DNA of 64,000 bases from Asterias rubens (taxonomy: Eukaryota > Echinodermata > Asteroidea > Forcipulatida > Asteriidae). Positions 11,494 through 22,137 of this stretch are shown piece by piece. The stretch lies in NCBI RefSeq assembly GCF_902459465.1, contig NC_047065.1, positions 14,547,634-14,611,633 on the forward strand, in the 5' to 3' direction. The position numbers were made by a program, and so were the translations under genes. How positions within the stretch are numbered: the stretch's first letter is position 1; each line of letters begins with the position of its first letter. A model generated the notes under the pieces. The model ran no database searches. It saw nothing but the letters and a program-made list of their open reading frames with translations, and was not told the DNA's origin.

Positions 11494-11880
11494 TTAAGGC
11501 AGTGGACACTATTGGTAATTACTCAAAGTAGTTATTATCATAAAACCTTACTTTGTAACGAGTAATGGGGAGAGTTTGGTAGTTTAAACCATTTTGAGAA
11601 ACGGCTCCCTCTGTAGAGAGGTTGTTTTCGAGAAAGAAGTAATTTTCCACGAATTTGATTTTGAGACCTCAGATTTAGAATTTGAGGTCTCGAAATCAAG
11701 CATTTGAAAGCGCACAACTTCGTGTGACAAGGATGTATATTCTTTCATCATTATCTCGCAACTTCGACGACTAATTTTGAGCTCAAGATTTCACAGGTTT
11801 GTTGTTTTGTGCATATGTTGAGATACACCAAGTGAGAAGACTGGTCTTTGACAATTACCAATAGCGTTCAGTGTTTATAA
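11494..11880 (+). mobile_element. Family A MITE (copy 1)
   Basis: Left end TTAAGGCAGTGGACACTATT is intact; the right end is decayed to AGCGTTCAGTGTTTATAA. It carries the GAGACCTCA...TGAGGTCTC hairpin. Confidence 0.75.
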
Positions 11881-12681
11881 GATCATTTTTTGTTTACAAA
11901 GAAGCCGCCCCTGGAAAGTTGCCTCGAATCTGAAAGCATTTCATGGGGAAATTATCAAGGGAAAGAACAAAACATTTACAGCTTTATCTCCAGGCATCAA
12001 GTTTTATGGGGCTGGGCAGAATGTTAACTTCATCAAACATTAAATTTGACGGGGAAAAAATTGTGATTAACATGTTATGGGAGGTTGTTTTTTCCATGAA
12101 AATAAGGTGAATTAAACACAAAAATTCTGGACAAAAATAATGTTTTGTTCAATCAACAAAAACAATTTCATCTGCGGGACGAGGGTGGGGTCATGGGCGT
12201 CAATAAGGGGATGGACTACACGTTTGGTAATGGCATGGAAGGCCATTTTTGAATGAGTATTTGGGTAGACATGTTTGAACATGTAGTTTGGGCAGCCATT
12301 ATTGGACGTGCAGTTGGGGAACCATTGTTGAACGTGTAGTTAGAGGAGCGGGCCAGGCCCCTGGCAATTTGTATATAATTGTAGTATCGTTTTGACGTCA
12401 ATATAGGCTTCTCATTGAGAATCACACAGTGAAGGACTTGCTTAAAAATTCTTATAAAGCTAGTTTTCAGTGTATCGTTTTACAATGTTTTCTCCAAAGC
12501 GAGGATACCGTTGCACCCAAACCACACCCCTTGTTGAAGGAAAACATTTGAAAGGGGATACAAAGTGAACTATGATCTGTGGTGGACGGACATTTGCATC
12601 AGGGATAAAGAATAGTAATTTTTACCCCTAAACACCGATGTGTGTTAGCACTCGGTCTTTCCCCGAGGTCTGTGATATTAC

Positions 12682-12752
12682 TCGGGTGTGATTCGAACCC
12701 ACGACCTTTGCAATAGGTCTAAGAGCAGTGTCTTACCAACTAGACCACAGCA
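12682..12752 (-). repeat. tRNA-derived SINE head (copy 2)
   Basis: Same element carried in the third tandem unit. Confidence 0.65.
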
Positions 12753-14078
12753 ATTGCTAGGTAGCTAGAGGCGGTTCTATTATCTTTGAAGTTCTCATTT
12801 CTTAGCAGTCAACAATCACATTTCAGTGCTTTGTTTCCCGATTCCTGTATTGGGCCACTCTGTCTTTTCCACGAAAATCTACAAGGAGGGTCTGCTTTGT
12901 ACCCCTGATGACACCACCTGCAAAAAAGGTCATCGATAAAAGCCTGTAGAGTGCTCCAGAATGCTTCCCCAATAAACCTAGGAATGTGTCAATTCCCCAA
13001 TAACCACCAGCACACTTTTTTGTTCACATGGGTGGAATAAAAATTTAAGAACATGAACTTAGGCATCGCCTGAGGGAAATTTAGCGAATCTATTTAATAT
13101 TCTTGTAGATGGCGACCTCTGATTTAAGTGTAGTGGAGGACAAGGCGACACCAAAATTTACAAAATATAACATACACATCTTGTATAGATCTTCATCATG
13201 GTGCAGCCATCTTTAATTTCTCCCATTTATGTCAATGTTACCAAACCGAGGCTGGCTGGAAGAACCAAAATAGTCTGGTTTCTATTCGCAAAATTATTAT
13301 TAGCATTCATTGTTGTTATTCGATACGAGGAACATGACAAAGATGGAGGCAGTACGATAAAGGTCTATACAACAAACACAAACACATTTTTTATTCACCA
13401 TCGGCACAGTGATTGTTAGAATTTATTTAAACAACTAATTAATATTACTGCTACATCTGTGGTTTTCAGCTGTAGCACAGTCCCATGAGCCAGCATCCAG
13501 TGCAGAGCCAATTCATAAGCACAAAAAACAGCAAAGCACTACAAAATTAGTTTACAGAATACAAAATGCAGTGGTTAATAAGTAGAGATGTTTCATTCCT
13601 GTTAAATACAGTAAACCATTTGTGGAAGGTTTTTTTTTCCACAGCTGAACCCACTGGCAAGGTTAATGAGACGATAATAGTATGGTGAATATAGCAAGGT
13701 TAAATTAATCAGCAGGAAGCTATAGTCTTGCCTCCATCCGGTAGAATCATAATAAAGCAAGATGCTGCACCGTGATAACCGTGTGGATATTAGAGCAAGT
13801 GGGGGTTTTCCCCTTCCAAAAATAAACCTGAGGCATCTCAAGTGGCCAGGGGGTATGCGGAAAGGTGAATGGAATATATCTCGAGGTACGAGGAAGTGCT
13901 GCATGGGTACGGTTGCCATCTGAGGCAGGCCTGGGGGTAGTATTAACAATATGCAAAGAGCGGTGAACATTCTGTAAGCTATTATCATATCAAACCCATT
14001 CCTCCTGAGGATTTTTTTCTTTTTATATATAAAAATTGTAAACAATTCAAGGTAACAACTGTACTCTGGGGACCCCAA

Positions 14079-14358
14079 CGGTAAGTGGACACTATTGGTA
14101 ATATTACTCAAAATAACTATTAGCATAAAATATTACTTGGTAACGAGTAATGGGGAGAGGTTGATAATATAAAACATTGTGAGAAACAGCTCCCTCTGAA
14201 GTGACATTTTTTAGAATTAACTTTTGAGGTCCCGAAATCAAGCATATGAAAGCATACAACTTCTTGTGACAAGGGTGTTTTTTTCTTACATAGTTATATT
14301 GCAACTTGGACGACCATTGAGCTCACAGGTATGTTATTGTATGCATTATGTTGAGAAA
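14079..14358 (+). mobile_element. Family A MITE, shortened (copy 2)
   Basis: The counterpart of the copy-1 element, duplicated with the unit. Confidence 0.65.
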
Positions 14359-14577
14359 CTGACAAATTACGTTTGGTTTGACGTTTGAAACAGCAAGTGA
14401 GCTGGTCTGATTGTGGACATCACGGTCTAAGGTCCCTCGATGAACATTAGACCACAGGTTATGATCGTGCTAAGGCACTGGACACTATTGGTAATAACTC
14501 AAGATAGTGGATAGGGTCACTTGGCGCTGGCCCGAGGTGCTCTGTCGTCACCACGAGAAAGGTCACGTGATGATGCG

Positions 14578-14733
14578 TATTTTTATTTATTTTCAGGTGG
14601 AACGTGGGTAAATATCTGCACACGTTCGTCCTGAAAAAAATAGACGACTTTTCCAGGACGAACGTAATTATCAGTGCCCACGTTCGTCCTGGAAAAAAAT
14701 AATACAAATACACCACTTGGATGAGCACACCGG
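14578..14733. repeat. Hairpin with three ACGTTCGTCCTG motifs (copy 2)
   Basis: Duplicate of the hairpin in the preceding unit. Confidence 0.65.
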
Positions 14734-14881
14734 GGTCGACCCAGGGAAGCTAATCGAACGCACCCTATAAATATTGGGCGTTCAAAGAGACCGCTTGGTG
14801 GCGCTTTTCAAAGAGTGTGATTTGTATTGCGCTTCGGGATCGCTAGATGGTCATGATTGACGCGGTTCTAAGAAAGTCACT

Positions 14882-15268
14882 TTAAGGCAGTGGACACTAT
14901 TGGTAATTACTCAAAGTAGTTATTATCATAAAACCTTACTTTGTAACGAGTAATGGGGAGAGTTTGGTAGTTTAAACCATTTTGAGAAACGGCTCCCTCT
15001 GTAGAGAGGTTGTTTTCGAGAAAGAAGTAATTTTCCACGAATTTGATTTTGAGACCTCAGATTTAGAATTTGAGGTCTCGAAATCAAGCATTTGAAAGCG
15101 CACAACTTCGTGTGACAAGGATGTATATTCTTTCATCATTATCTCGCAACTTCGACGACTAATTTTGAGCTCAAGATTTCACAGGTTTGTTGTTTTGTGC
15201 ATATGTTGAGATACACCAAGTGAGAAGACTGGTCTTTGACAATTACCAATAGCGTTCAGTGTTTATAA
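14882..15268 (+). mobile_element. Family A MITE (copy 2)
   Basis: Duplicate of the 11494-11880 element within the third unit, with the same decayed right end. Confidence 0.75.
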
Positions 15269-15762
15269 GATCATTTTTTGTTTACAAAGAAGCCGCCCCC
15301 TGGAAAGTTGCCTCGAATCTGAAAGCATTTCATGGGGAAATTATCAAGGGAAAGAACAAAACATTTACAGCTTTATCTCCAGGCATCAAGTTTTATGGGG
15401 CTGGGCAGAATGTTAACTTCATCAAACATTAAATTTGACGGGGAAAAAATTGTGATTAACATGTTATGGGAGGTTGTTTTTTCCATGAAAATAAGGTGAA
15501 TTAAACACAAAAATTCTGGACAAAAATAATGTTTTGTTCAATCAACAAAAACAATTTCATCTGCGGGACGAGGGTGGGGTCATGGGCGTCAATAAGGGGA
15601 TGGACTACACGTTTGGTAATGGCATGGAAGGCCATTTTTGAATGAGTATTTGGGTAGACATGTTTGAACATGTAGTTTGGGCAGCCATTATTGGACGTGC
15701 AGTTGGGGAACCATTGTTGAACGTGTAGTTAGAGGAGCGGGCCAGGCCCCTGGCAATTTGTG

Positions 15763-16173
15763 GGCTGTGTGAACCTCGTTACAGATTATAGCACCCGCAC
15801 CGGTGGAGCTGGCGTCTGAGCAAATTATCTTGTTAAAATCAATAGCAATAAAATTGTGCCTCATAGTTGAAAAATATGCCTTAAATTCCAATATGGGGTA
15901 CATCACCCCTCAGACTCCCCAGATTGCACCAGAGAGCATACGGCCTCAAATTTCCCCGGGCCCTAAAGCGGGCCCGGACCACACGCCGTAAATGTTATGA
16001 CTAACGATGTTCCCCAATCTTTCAAAAGAAATTGACGCCCACGGGCGGGGCAGAAAAGCCGCGGTATAAACTGCTTAAACGCTTTTTACCTTTTTATAAC
16101 ATGTGCTGGCAACACAGAAATCGTGTTAACAATGAGGGCGCCATCATGCACCAAAGGCTCAGTGATCTGTACA
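15763..16173. other. Unassigned spacer
   Basis: Nothing recognised. A short GC-rich inverted stretch (CCCCGGGCCC / GGGCCCGG) lies near 15953-15977. Confidence 0.3.
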
Positions 16174-16515
16174 TTAAAGGCAGTGGACACTATTGGTAAC
16201 TACCATATAGCTCTATGGTAACTACTCAAAATAATTATTAGCATAAAACCTTACTTGGTAACGAGTAATGGGGAGAGGTTGATGGTATAAAACATTGTGA
16301 GAAATGTCTCCCTCTGAAGTGACGTAGTTTTCGAGAAAGAAGTAATTTTCCAAGAATTTGATTTCGAGACCTGAAGTTTAGAACTTGAGGTCTCGAAATC
16401 AAGCATAATATTATGAAAGCACACAACTTCGTGTGACAAGGGTGTTTTTTCTTTCATTATTATCTCGCAACTTCGACGACCGATTGAGCTCAAATTTTCA
16501 CAGGTTTGTTATATA
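16174..16515 (+). mobile_element. Family A MITE, right end missing
   Basis: TTAAAGGCAGTGGACACTAT at the left end. A short internal duplication (GGTAACTACCATATAGC, then GGTAACTACTC) occurs near 16196-16225. The copy stops after TTCACAGGTTTGTTATA. Confidence 0.7.
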
Positions 16516-16802
16516 ATGACAAAATTTCGAAATCAAGGACAAGGAGTAGGCATATAAGTCTACAGCGCGCTGTTGGGGCGCTGCAAACTGGGTCTGGACG
16601 TGGCGTAAAAAATTCTTTCACGAGATCTTAATTCTCAGGGTGGAATAAACTGGGTAGTCTTAGCTCAGCATCGAGTCAGTAAACTTTGAGGAAGGGTTTA
16701 AAACCATGGGGGAGGGGCTCAACAAGGGGGATTACTATGGAGGGTGCCCCCCCCCCCCACCCCGAAAAAAACACAGACATACAATACCTATATGTATACA
16801 GC
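16516..16802. other. Unassigned spacer
   Basis: No gene. A run of C residues at about 16747-16758 is the only low-complexity feature. Confidence 0.3.
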
Positions 16803-17067
16803 ATATCTGTGTTGGGATACGGTACGTATATTTACCAATCAAGTTGTGTGCAGCCTCCCCGGGATGGGAATGTGTGTTACAGCCTCACACCACATGGGAT
16901 TGGGTATGCACATTTATACCAATGAAGATGTGTTCAGCCTCCCTGCCTCTGGAACGGGAAAAGGCGGACAACTTGGTGTGATTGAGTTATGTACAACTTG
17001 GTATACAGCCTATCTGTGATGGGATAGGGTATGTGCATTTACCAATCAAGTTGTGTACAGCCTCCCA
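16803..17067 (+). repeat. Degenerate about 60-bp direct repeats
   Basis: TATCTGTG-TGGGATA..TTTACCAATCAAGTTGTG..CAGCCTCCC occurs at 16803-16862 and 17010-17067. A weaker version (GGGATTGGGTATGCACATTT, then TTCAGCCTCCCTG) lies between them near 16895-16945. Confidence 0.6.
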
Positions 17068-17725
17068 CAGTGTCCACTGCTTTTCCCTTTGACCTCATCT
17101 AGCTTCAATCGTATTCTCAAAGTCACTTTTTGCCTTTCGATACAACCATGGAAGTGGCAGCAGAGGGACCACCTTAAACTTTCAAGTAATAACCAACAAG
17201 GAAACGGCAGAACAACAGACGCATTCATCAAACAAAATACCTTCCAGTCAAAAGGTTAAGAAATAATCATAATTTTTATTAAAACAAATTAACTAACAGT
17301 AATTCAAAACAACACTGCTCTATAGGTAAATTTCACTGTTAAAATGGGTTTGTACTCGCAAAGATTCTGCCGACTTGAATATTATTACAACAAAAGAATG
17401 TACACGAACACTCTGTGCCAAATTTTATGGCTCCGTTTACCTACCGTAAAGCAAAGAATCGGTGCTTACGGAAGCAGGGAATTCAGCACTTTCGTCATGC
17501 GTATATCAAAGGTTAGCTTGGAATTTTACTCCATTACTATGCACAGAAAAACGGCGTTTGCACAGTAAAAGCGGAGATAGGTGATTGTATAAGCGCAGAT
17601 TTTGGGGGTAAGCAGAGTCATGAAATCGGACCCTATTCCCAGCCTTGATCAACATTAACAAAAGTCATCATCATTTTGTTTGGCTTGGTCTTCTATTTTC
17701 TGATTTCAAAATACCCTGTGTACTG
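17068..17725. other. Unassigned spacer
   Basis: Several 60-75 codon open frames on both strands, none with recognisable features. No gene called. Confidence 0.3.
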
Positions 17726-17900
17726 GGCCCAGTTTCATAGAGCAGCTAAGCACAGTGTAATTATGCTTACCAGAATACGTTTACCAGGCAGAATACCATG
17801 TGACATTTATTATTTGTGGCTGGTATCCTGTTCGGTTTTGCTTAGCAGAAAACGTGTAAGCAATATTTCTTATTTAAGCAGCACCCTGAAATTGGGCACT
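17726..17900. mobile_element. Family C foldback MITE
   Basis: Left arm GGGCCCAGTTTCATAGAGC, right arm AGCAGCACCCTGAAATTGGG. The inner part has TTACCAG... and a CTGGTATCCTG motif seen in all copies. Confidence 0.7.
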
Positions 17901-18190
17901 GGCCTTGATTTTATTTACCGCCAGCCACTCAAGTTTTTGGAATCAATTGTCTTTAAATTTGTGGGTTCAAAATTGATGATAAAATTGATATACACACATA
18001 AAAGTGTATAGAGAACACTGGAGGGATCGAGGGTCAATCACTGTTAAACAAGCAGCACCTTTGGTATTGTATTTTTGCGATTCTGTGGAGATATAGTTAC
18101 ATCAGGTTACAACATTTGCACAGTTTCAACTACATCTTGTTCATGTACATGTACAAGCAATGACAAGATAATAAACAATATTCCTACACT

Positions 18191-18382
18191 GGACCCAATA
18201 TCATAGAGCTGTTAAGCAGAAAATATTGCTTAACAATTGTCTGCTAAGCAGAAATTAGCAAGATACCAGTCACAAATTATCTATCTGACATGGTAGTTTT
18301 AGTCTGTAGCCATGTTCTTGGTAGCAAAGTTTTGTTGTATTTAGCTATTTATTGTGCTTAAGCAGCTCTTTGAAATTGGGCT
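18191..18382. mobile_element. Family C foldback MITE
   Basis: ACCCAATATCATAGAGCTG at the left and AAGCAGCTCTTTGAAATTGG at the right. Inner arms are TTGCTTAACAATTGTCTGCT and the matching reverse part. Confidence 0.7.
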
Positions 18383-18471
18383 CAATGTGATGGTAAGACC
18401 TTTGCCATCGAAACTAGGGCTGCAGTGTGGGCAGAGCCCACAGAATATGTATACTGACCGATTCAGGGCCC

Positions 18472-18741
18472 AATTTCATAGAGCTGCTTAAGCAATAAAT
18501 ATTGCTTAACAACTTTTTGCTAAGCAGAAATGAGCAGTATAACAATCACAAATGATTTCATAGAGCTGCTTAAGCAATACATATTACTTAACAATATTCT
18601 GCTAAGCAGAAATGAGAAGTATGCCAATCACAAATGATACATGCGACAAGGCAGTTTGAAACCCTTTTTCTGGTAAGCATAATTTTGTTGTGTTTAGCAA
18701 TATTAGTTGTTGTATTTAAACAGCTGTATGAAATTGGGCCC
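18472..18741. mobile_element. Family C foldback MITE with internal arm duplication
   Basis: The left arm (ATTTCATAGAGCTGCTTAAG) occurs twice, at 18474 and 18554, before a single right arm ending TGAAATTGGGCCC. The pattern suggests an internal tandem duplication of about 80 bp. Confidence 0.65.
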
Positions 18742-18806
18742 TGGTGATGTTATGTTAACGCGACCATAAAATAATGCAAGATCAACGAATGTTGTCATAA
18801 TTGCGC

Positions 18807-19135
18807 TTAAAGACCCTGGACACTATTGGTAATTGTCAAAGACCAGTCTTCTCACTTGCTGTATCTCAACATATGCATACATTTACAAACCTGTGAAAAT
18901 GTCTCAATCGGTCATGGAAGTTGCGAGATAAAACTGAAAGAAAAAACACCCTTGTTACACAAAGTTGTGTGCTTTGAGACCTCAAGTTCTAAATCTGAGG
19001 TCTCGAAATCCACTTCAGACTGGGTCGTTTCTCACAATGTTTTATACTATTAACCTCTCCCCATAACTCGTACCAAGTGAGGTTTTATGCTGATAATTAT
19101 TTTGAGTAAATACCAATAGTGTCCACTGCCTTTAA
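18807..19135 (-). mobile_element. Family A MITE, reverse orientation
   Basis: TTAA at 18807-18810 and 19132-19135. The ends read AAAGACCCTGGACACTATTG and AGTGTCCACTGCCTTT. Compared with the full form, about 55 bp are missing near the inner hairpin. Confidence 0.75.
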
Positions 19136-20049
19136 ACTACTGGACAACAACCAATAGTCCTGTGGGTATTTACCCGCCTCTAGTGGGGTTGCGTTTTCAA
19201 GTAATTAATATTGCTGATGTGAGCACATACTGCAACAATGCAACCCAGTTGTCTGGTTAAATACTAAATGCAATAAAGACAACAAAAATATATTTAACTC
19301 TACACTACCGACAGTAAATAAATAAAAATTAAAAAATGTCTTGAAATGTTCAGAAAACATCGGCTTTAAAATGGCTGTCCTTAATCAAACTCCTTCTGCC
19401 CGACTAGATTTGTTTGAGAAGATAGTAATATTACAAGAAATTAGTGAAGTTATTCATCTTTCGTTTATAATATTTTTAAGAAAAAATTGAAGAGTTCCCA
19501 AAATTTCTTTGGGAGTCAAAAGCAAAAATCTCCTTGACTTAGTTCAAAGGCCCAAAACCTATGAAAAACAAAACTGTTGTAAATAAACAGTTTAGTTTCA
19601 ACTTTCCATAAAACAACATGTAGGTTTCAAATCGTTCTTGTTAAAATAAAATCGTTCAGGTAATAGTTAAATGTACTTTATAGTACAGTCAACATTATTA
19701 ATGCTTTATACTGGTTAGAAGTTTGATTGTACAGGGAACATGTACACCATTTTCTGTCCGAAAGCTTATGCAGTGAACGATTTCCCTTGTATAGCAGAGC
19801 AAGTTGCTACATAACATTTATCAGGTGCTACTCAAAAACCAAGTTTTGCTACTCAATTATTAGCATTCAGTGTGCACAAAAAAAACCTCAGTCTAAATTA
19901 AATAGTTTGCTATGCAACAATGCAGGATGAAGTCGTACCCTGTTATGCTAAGGGCATTGCTAACGACTTCCTAATACTTCAATGCACAGTGACATGGCGT
20001 AGCTGCAAATTCATACATGGCCAAACTTATTACAAACCTGATACCTGAG
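19136..20049. other. Unassigned spacer
   Basis: No gene or named repeat recognised. Confidence 0.3.
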
Positions 20050-20210
20050 CCAAGTTTCATACAGAAAATTTAAGCGGCAAAAAAGAAGCTAAGCACAACA
20101 AAATTTTGCTTAGCAGAATATAATGTTATCAGCAAAATGCTTATGTCATCTGCGACTGGTATCCTGTCTATTTCTTTACTGAGACTGCTTAAAAGAACCG
20201 GTATGACACT
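20050..20210. mobile_element. Family C MITE, partial
   Basis: AGCCAAGTTTCATACAGAAAA then AAGCTAAGCACAACAAAATT and GCGACTGGTATCCTGTCTAT, the inner signature of family C. The right arm is decayed. Confidence 0.55.
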
Positions 20211-20279
20211 GGGGCCGGGATTAACTGTTCTGAGAAATACTTCGATGCTACCTTGGGCAAGAAAAACACTAAATGATCA

Positions 20280-20437
20280 TAGACCTTATCGCAAATACCA
20301 ATGCGCACGCGCAGACTGTTGAATGAGGTGCATTGTGGGATATATATGGATCAAATTTGGATACCAGCAAGACCACAATGCACCTAATTCCTAGATTTAC
20401 GCGCGCGCCCCGGTATTTGCGAAAAGGTCTATGCACA
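20280..20437. mobile_element. Foldback element, family with 63208-63374
   Basis: Termini ATAGACCTTATCGCAAATAC and GGTATTTGCGAAAAGGTCTA are inverted repeats. Inner arms GAGGTGCATTGTGGGATA and CACAATGCACCTAATTCC also pair. A diverged copy with the same arms lies near the right end of the window. Confidence 0.7.
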
Positions 20438-20614
20438 AAATCCTGAACAAACTAACTATCATTACACTGCATTTTTCTTGACAATTTTACCATCTTTAAT
20501 GATAAAAATTTACCAGGTTTGCTTTTTTTAAATTAACGATTGGAATGGATGCTCTTCCAAAAACCATTACTGTAATGTATCATTACTGTAATGTATCTTT
20601 AAAAGTAGATTTAA

Positions 20615-21009
20615 TTAAAGGCAGTGGTCGCTATTGGTAATTGTCAAAGATCAGTCTTCTCACTTGGTGTATCTCAACATATGCATACAATAACAAACCT
20701 GTGAAAATTTGAGCTCAATTGGTCGTCGAAGTTGCGAGATATGAATGAAAAAAACAACCCAAAACACCCTAGTCACACGAAGTTGTGTGCTTTGAGATGC
20801 TTGATTTCGAGACCTCAAATTCTAAATCTGAGGTCTCGAAATCAAATTCAAGGAAAATTACTTCTTTCTCGAAAACTACGTCACTTCAGTAGAGGGAGCC
20901 ATTTCTCACAATGTTTTATACTATCAACCACTCCCCATTACTCGTTACCAAGTAACATTTTATGCTAACAATTATTTTGAGTAATTACCAATAGTGTCCA
21001 CTGCCTTGA
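20615..21009 (-). mobile_element. Family A MITE, reverse orientation
   Basis: TTAAAGGCAGTGGTCGCTAT at the left, AGTGTCCACTGCCTTGAAG at the right (one terminal base changed). The GAGACCTCA/TGAGGTCTC hairpin is complete. Confidence 0.8.
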
Positions 21010-21787
21010 AGGCAGAACAAAGAAGTCATATTAAAACATTATGATTTAAATTTTTACACTATGCGGGCATTTTAAATACTTCCATCAATGTAAAACGGAG
21101 GGGTCCACTCTGTCCTAGAATGCTGTTTACTTGAAAAACAATTCTAACTCAATGAATCAACTCAAGCGAGTCAAACATAACTGTTGCAATGTACACTGTA
21201 TATATAAGCCGCTTTGAAAGGATGGATAACTTCGAATTGCTGGATATAATACAACATTGAAAGGTACTACTGTTTACTGTCTATCAGTAATTTCATCTGC
21301 AGAGAATCTTCTCAGATAATATTACTATTTTATTGCTTGCCATGCAGGGGTCAATTTCACAAAGATTTAGTCTAGGTTAGGACTAGTCCTAGGAGATATT
21401 CAAAGCCTAAAGATGCTATGTCAGATTTTGGCCGATTTGACCCCAAACATTTGATTTAAAATTCAATAGGTATTTTGATGTCGAGAAAGTTACAAGCTTT
21501 CATTTGAGCCATTGCTCGAAAAAGTCTGCCAATTATTAGTAGCAGTGAAATAAAATGCTCAAAATTAGTGTTTGTCGGGATGCCGACAATATATCGCGTG
21601 ACCAATTCTTATGTGTTTTATAAGAAACGTTTTAAATTTGTGTCATGGTACCTGACCATTGAAAGTAAAAGTTGGAGCGGGTGATAGGCCTACTCTTTGA
21701 AATACCATTCGCTCCAAAAAATATATTTTTTAATGTTTGGGGCTAAGTTAAGACTAGTAACTACTAAAAGACTTTGGATACATCTGA
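21010..21787. other. Unassigned spacer
   Basis: No gene. The stretch CAATTTCACAAAGATTTAGT... near 21354-21405 resembles one arm of family B. Confidence 0.3.
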
Positions 21788-22137
21788 AAGCATACAAAGT
21801 AATGCAACCAGGGTGTTTTTCATTTCATTATTCTCTTGCAAATTTGACGACCAAAATTGAGCAAAAATTTTCACAGGTTTGTTATTTGATGCATATGTTG
21901 GGATACACAAAGTAAGACTACTGCCGTCGATTTCACAAAACTCTTCCTAACTTAAGACTAATCTTAGGACTTAGGACGAGTCATAACCCTGCACTGTAGC
22001 ATGCAGACCTTAAGATTAATCCTAAGTTTAAGTTTAGGAGGAGTTACCCGTCCTAACTCGAGATAAGACGAGTCCTAACTCTTTGTGAAATCGACCCCTG
22101 GTCTTTGACAATTACCAAAGGTGTTCAGTGCCTTTAA
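21788..22137 (+). mobile_element. Family A MITE right part, interrupted by a family B element
   Basis: GAAAGCATACAAAGTAATGC to AAGTAAGACTACTG matches family A. It continues after the insertion with GTCTTTGACAATTACCAAAG and ends GTGTTCAGTGCCTTTAA. The left part of A is not recognisable. Confidence 0.7.
21924..22097. mobile_element. Family B foldback MITE, nested in family A
   Basis: Ends CCGTCGATTTCACAAAACTC and CTTTGTGAAATCGACCC are inverted repeats. The flanks share CTG. The interior has TAGCATGCAGACCTTAAG. It splits family A at ACTG/GTCTTT. Confidence 0.75.

Larger units (their letters stand above)
8982..12373. repeat. Tandem unit, copy 1 (3392 bp)
   Basis: Full unit. The next copy starts 3392 bp later and is almost identical by eye. 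I noticed only a few differences: one base near 9123, a one-base difference in a C run near 8516/11907, a 4-bp indel near 10556, and one base near 11040. It contains a tRNA-like SINE, several family A pieces and a hairpin, but no recognisable gene. Confidence 0.92.
12374..15762. repeat. Tandem unit, copy 2 (about 3388 bp)
   Basis: Second full copy. It lacks four bases near 13948 relative to copy 1 and ends at 15760-15762, where unrelated sequence (TGGGCTGTGTGAACC) begins. Near-identity implies a very recent duplication or an assembly effect. Confidence 0.92.
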
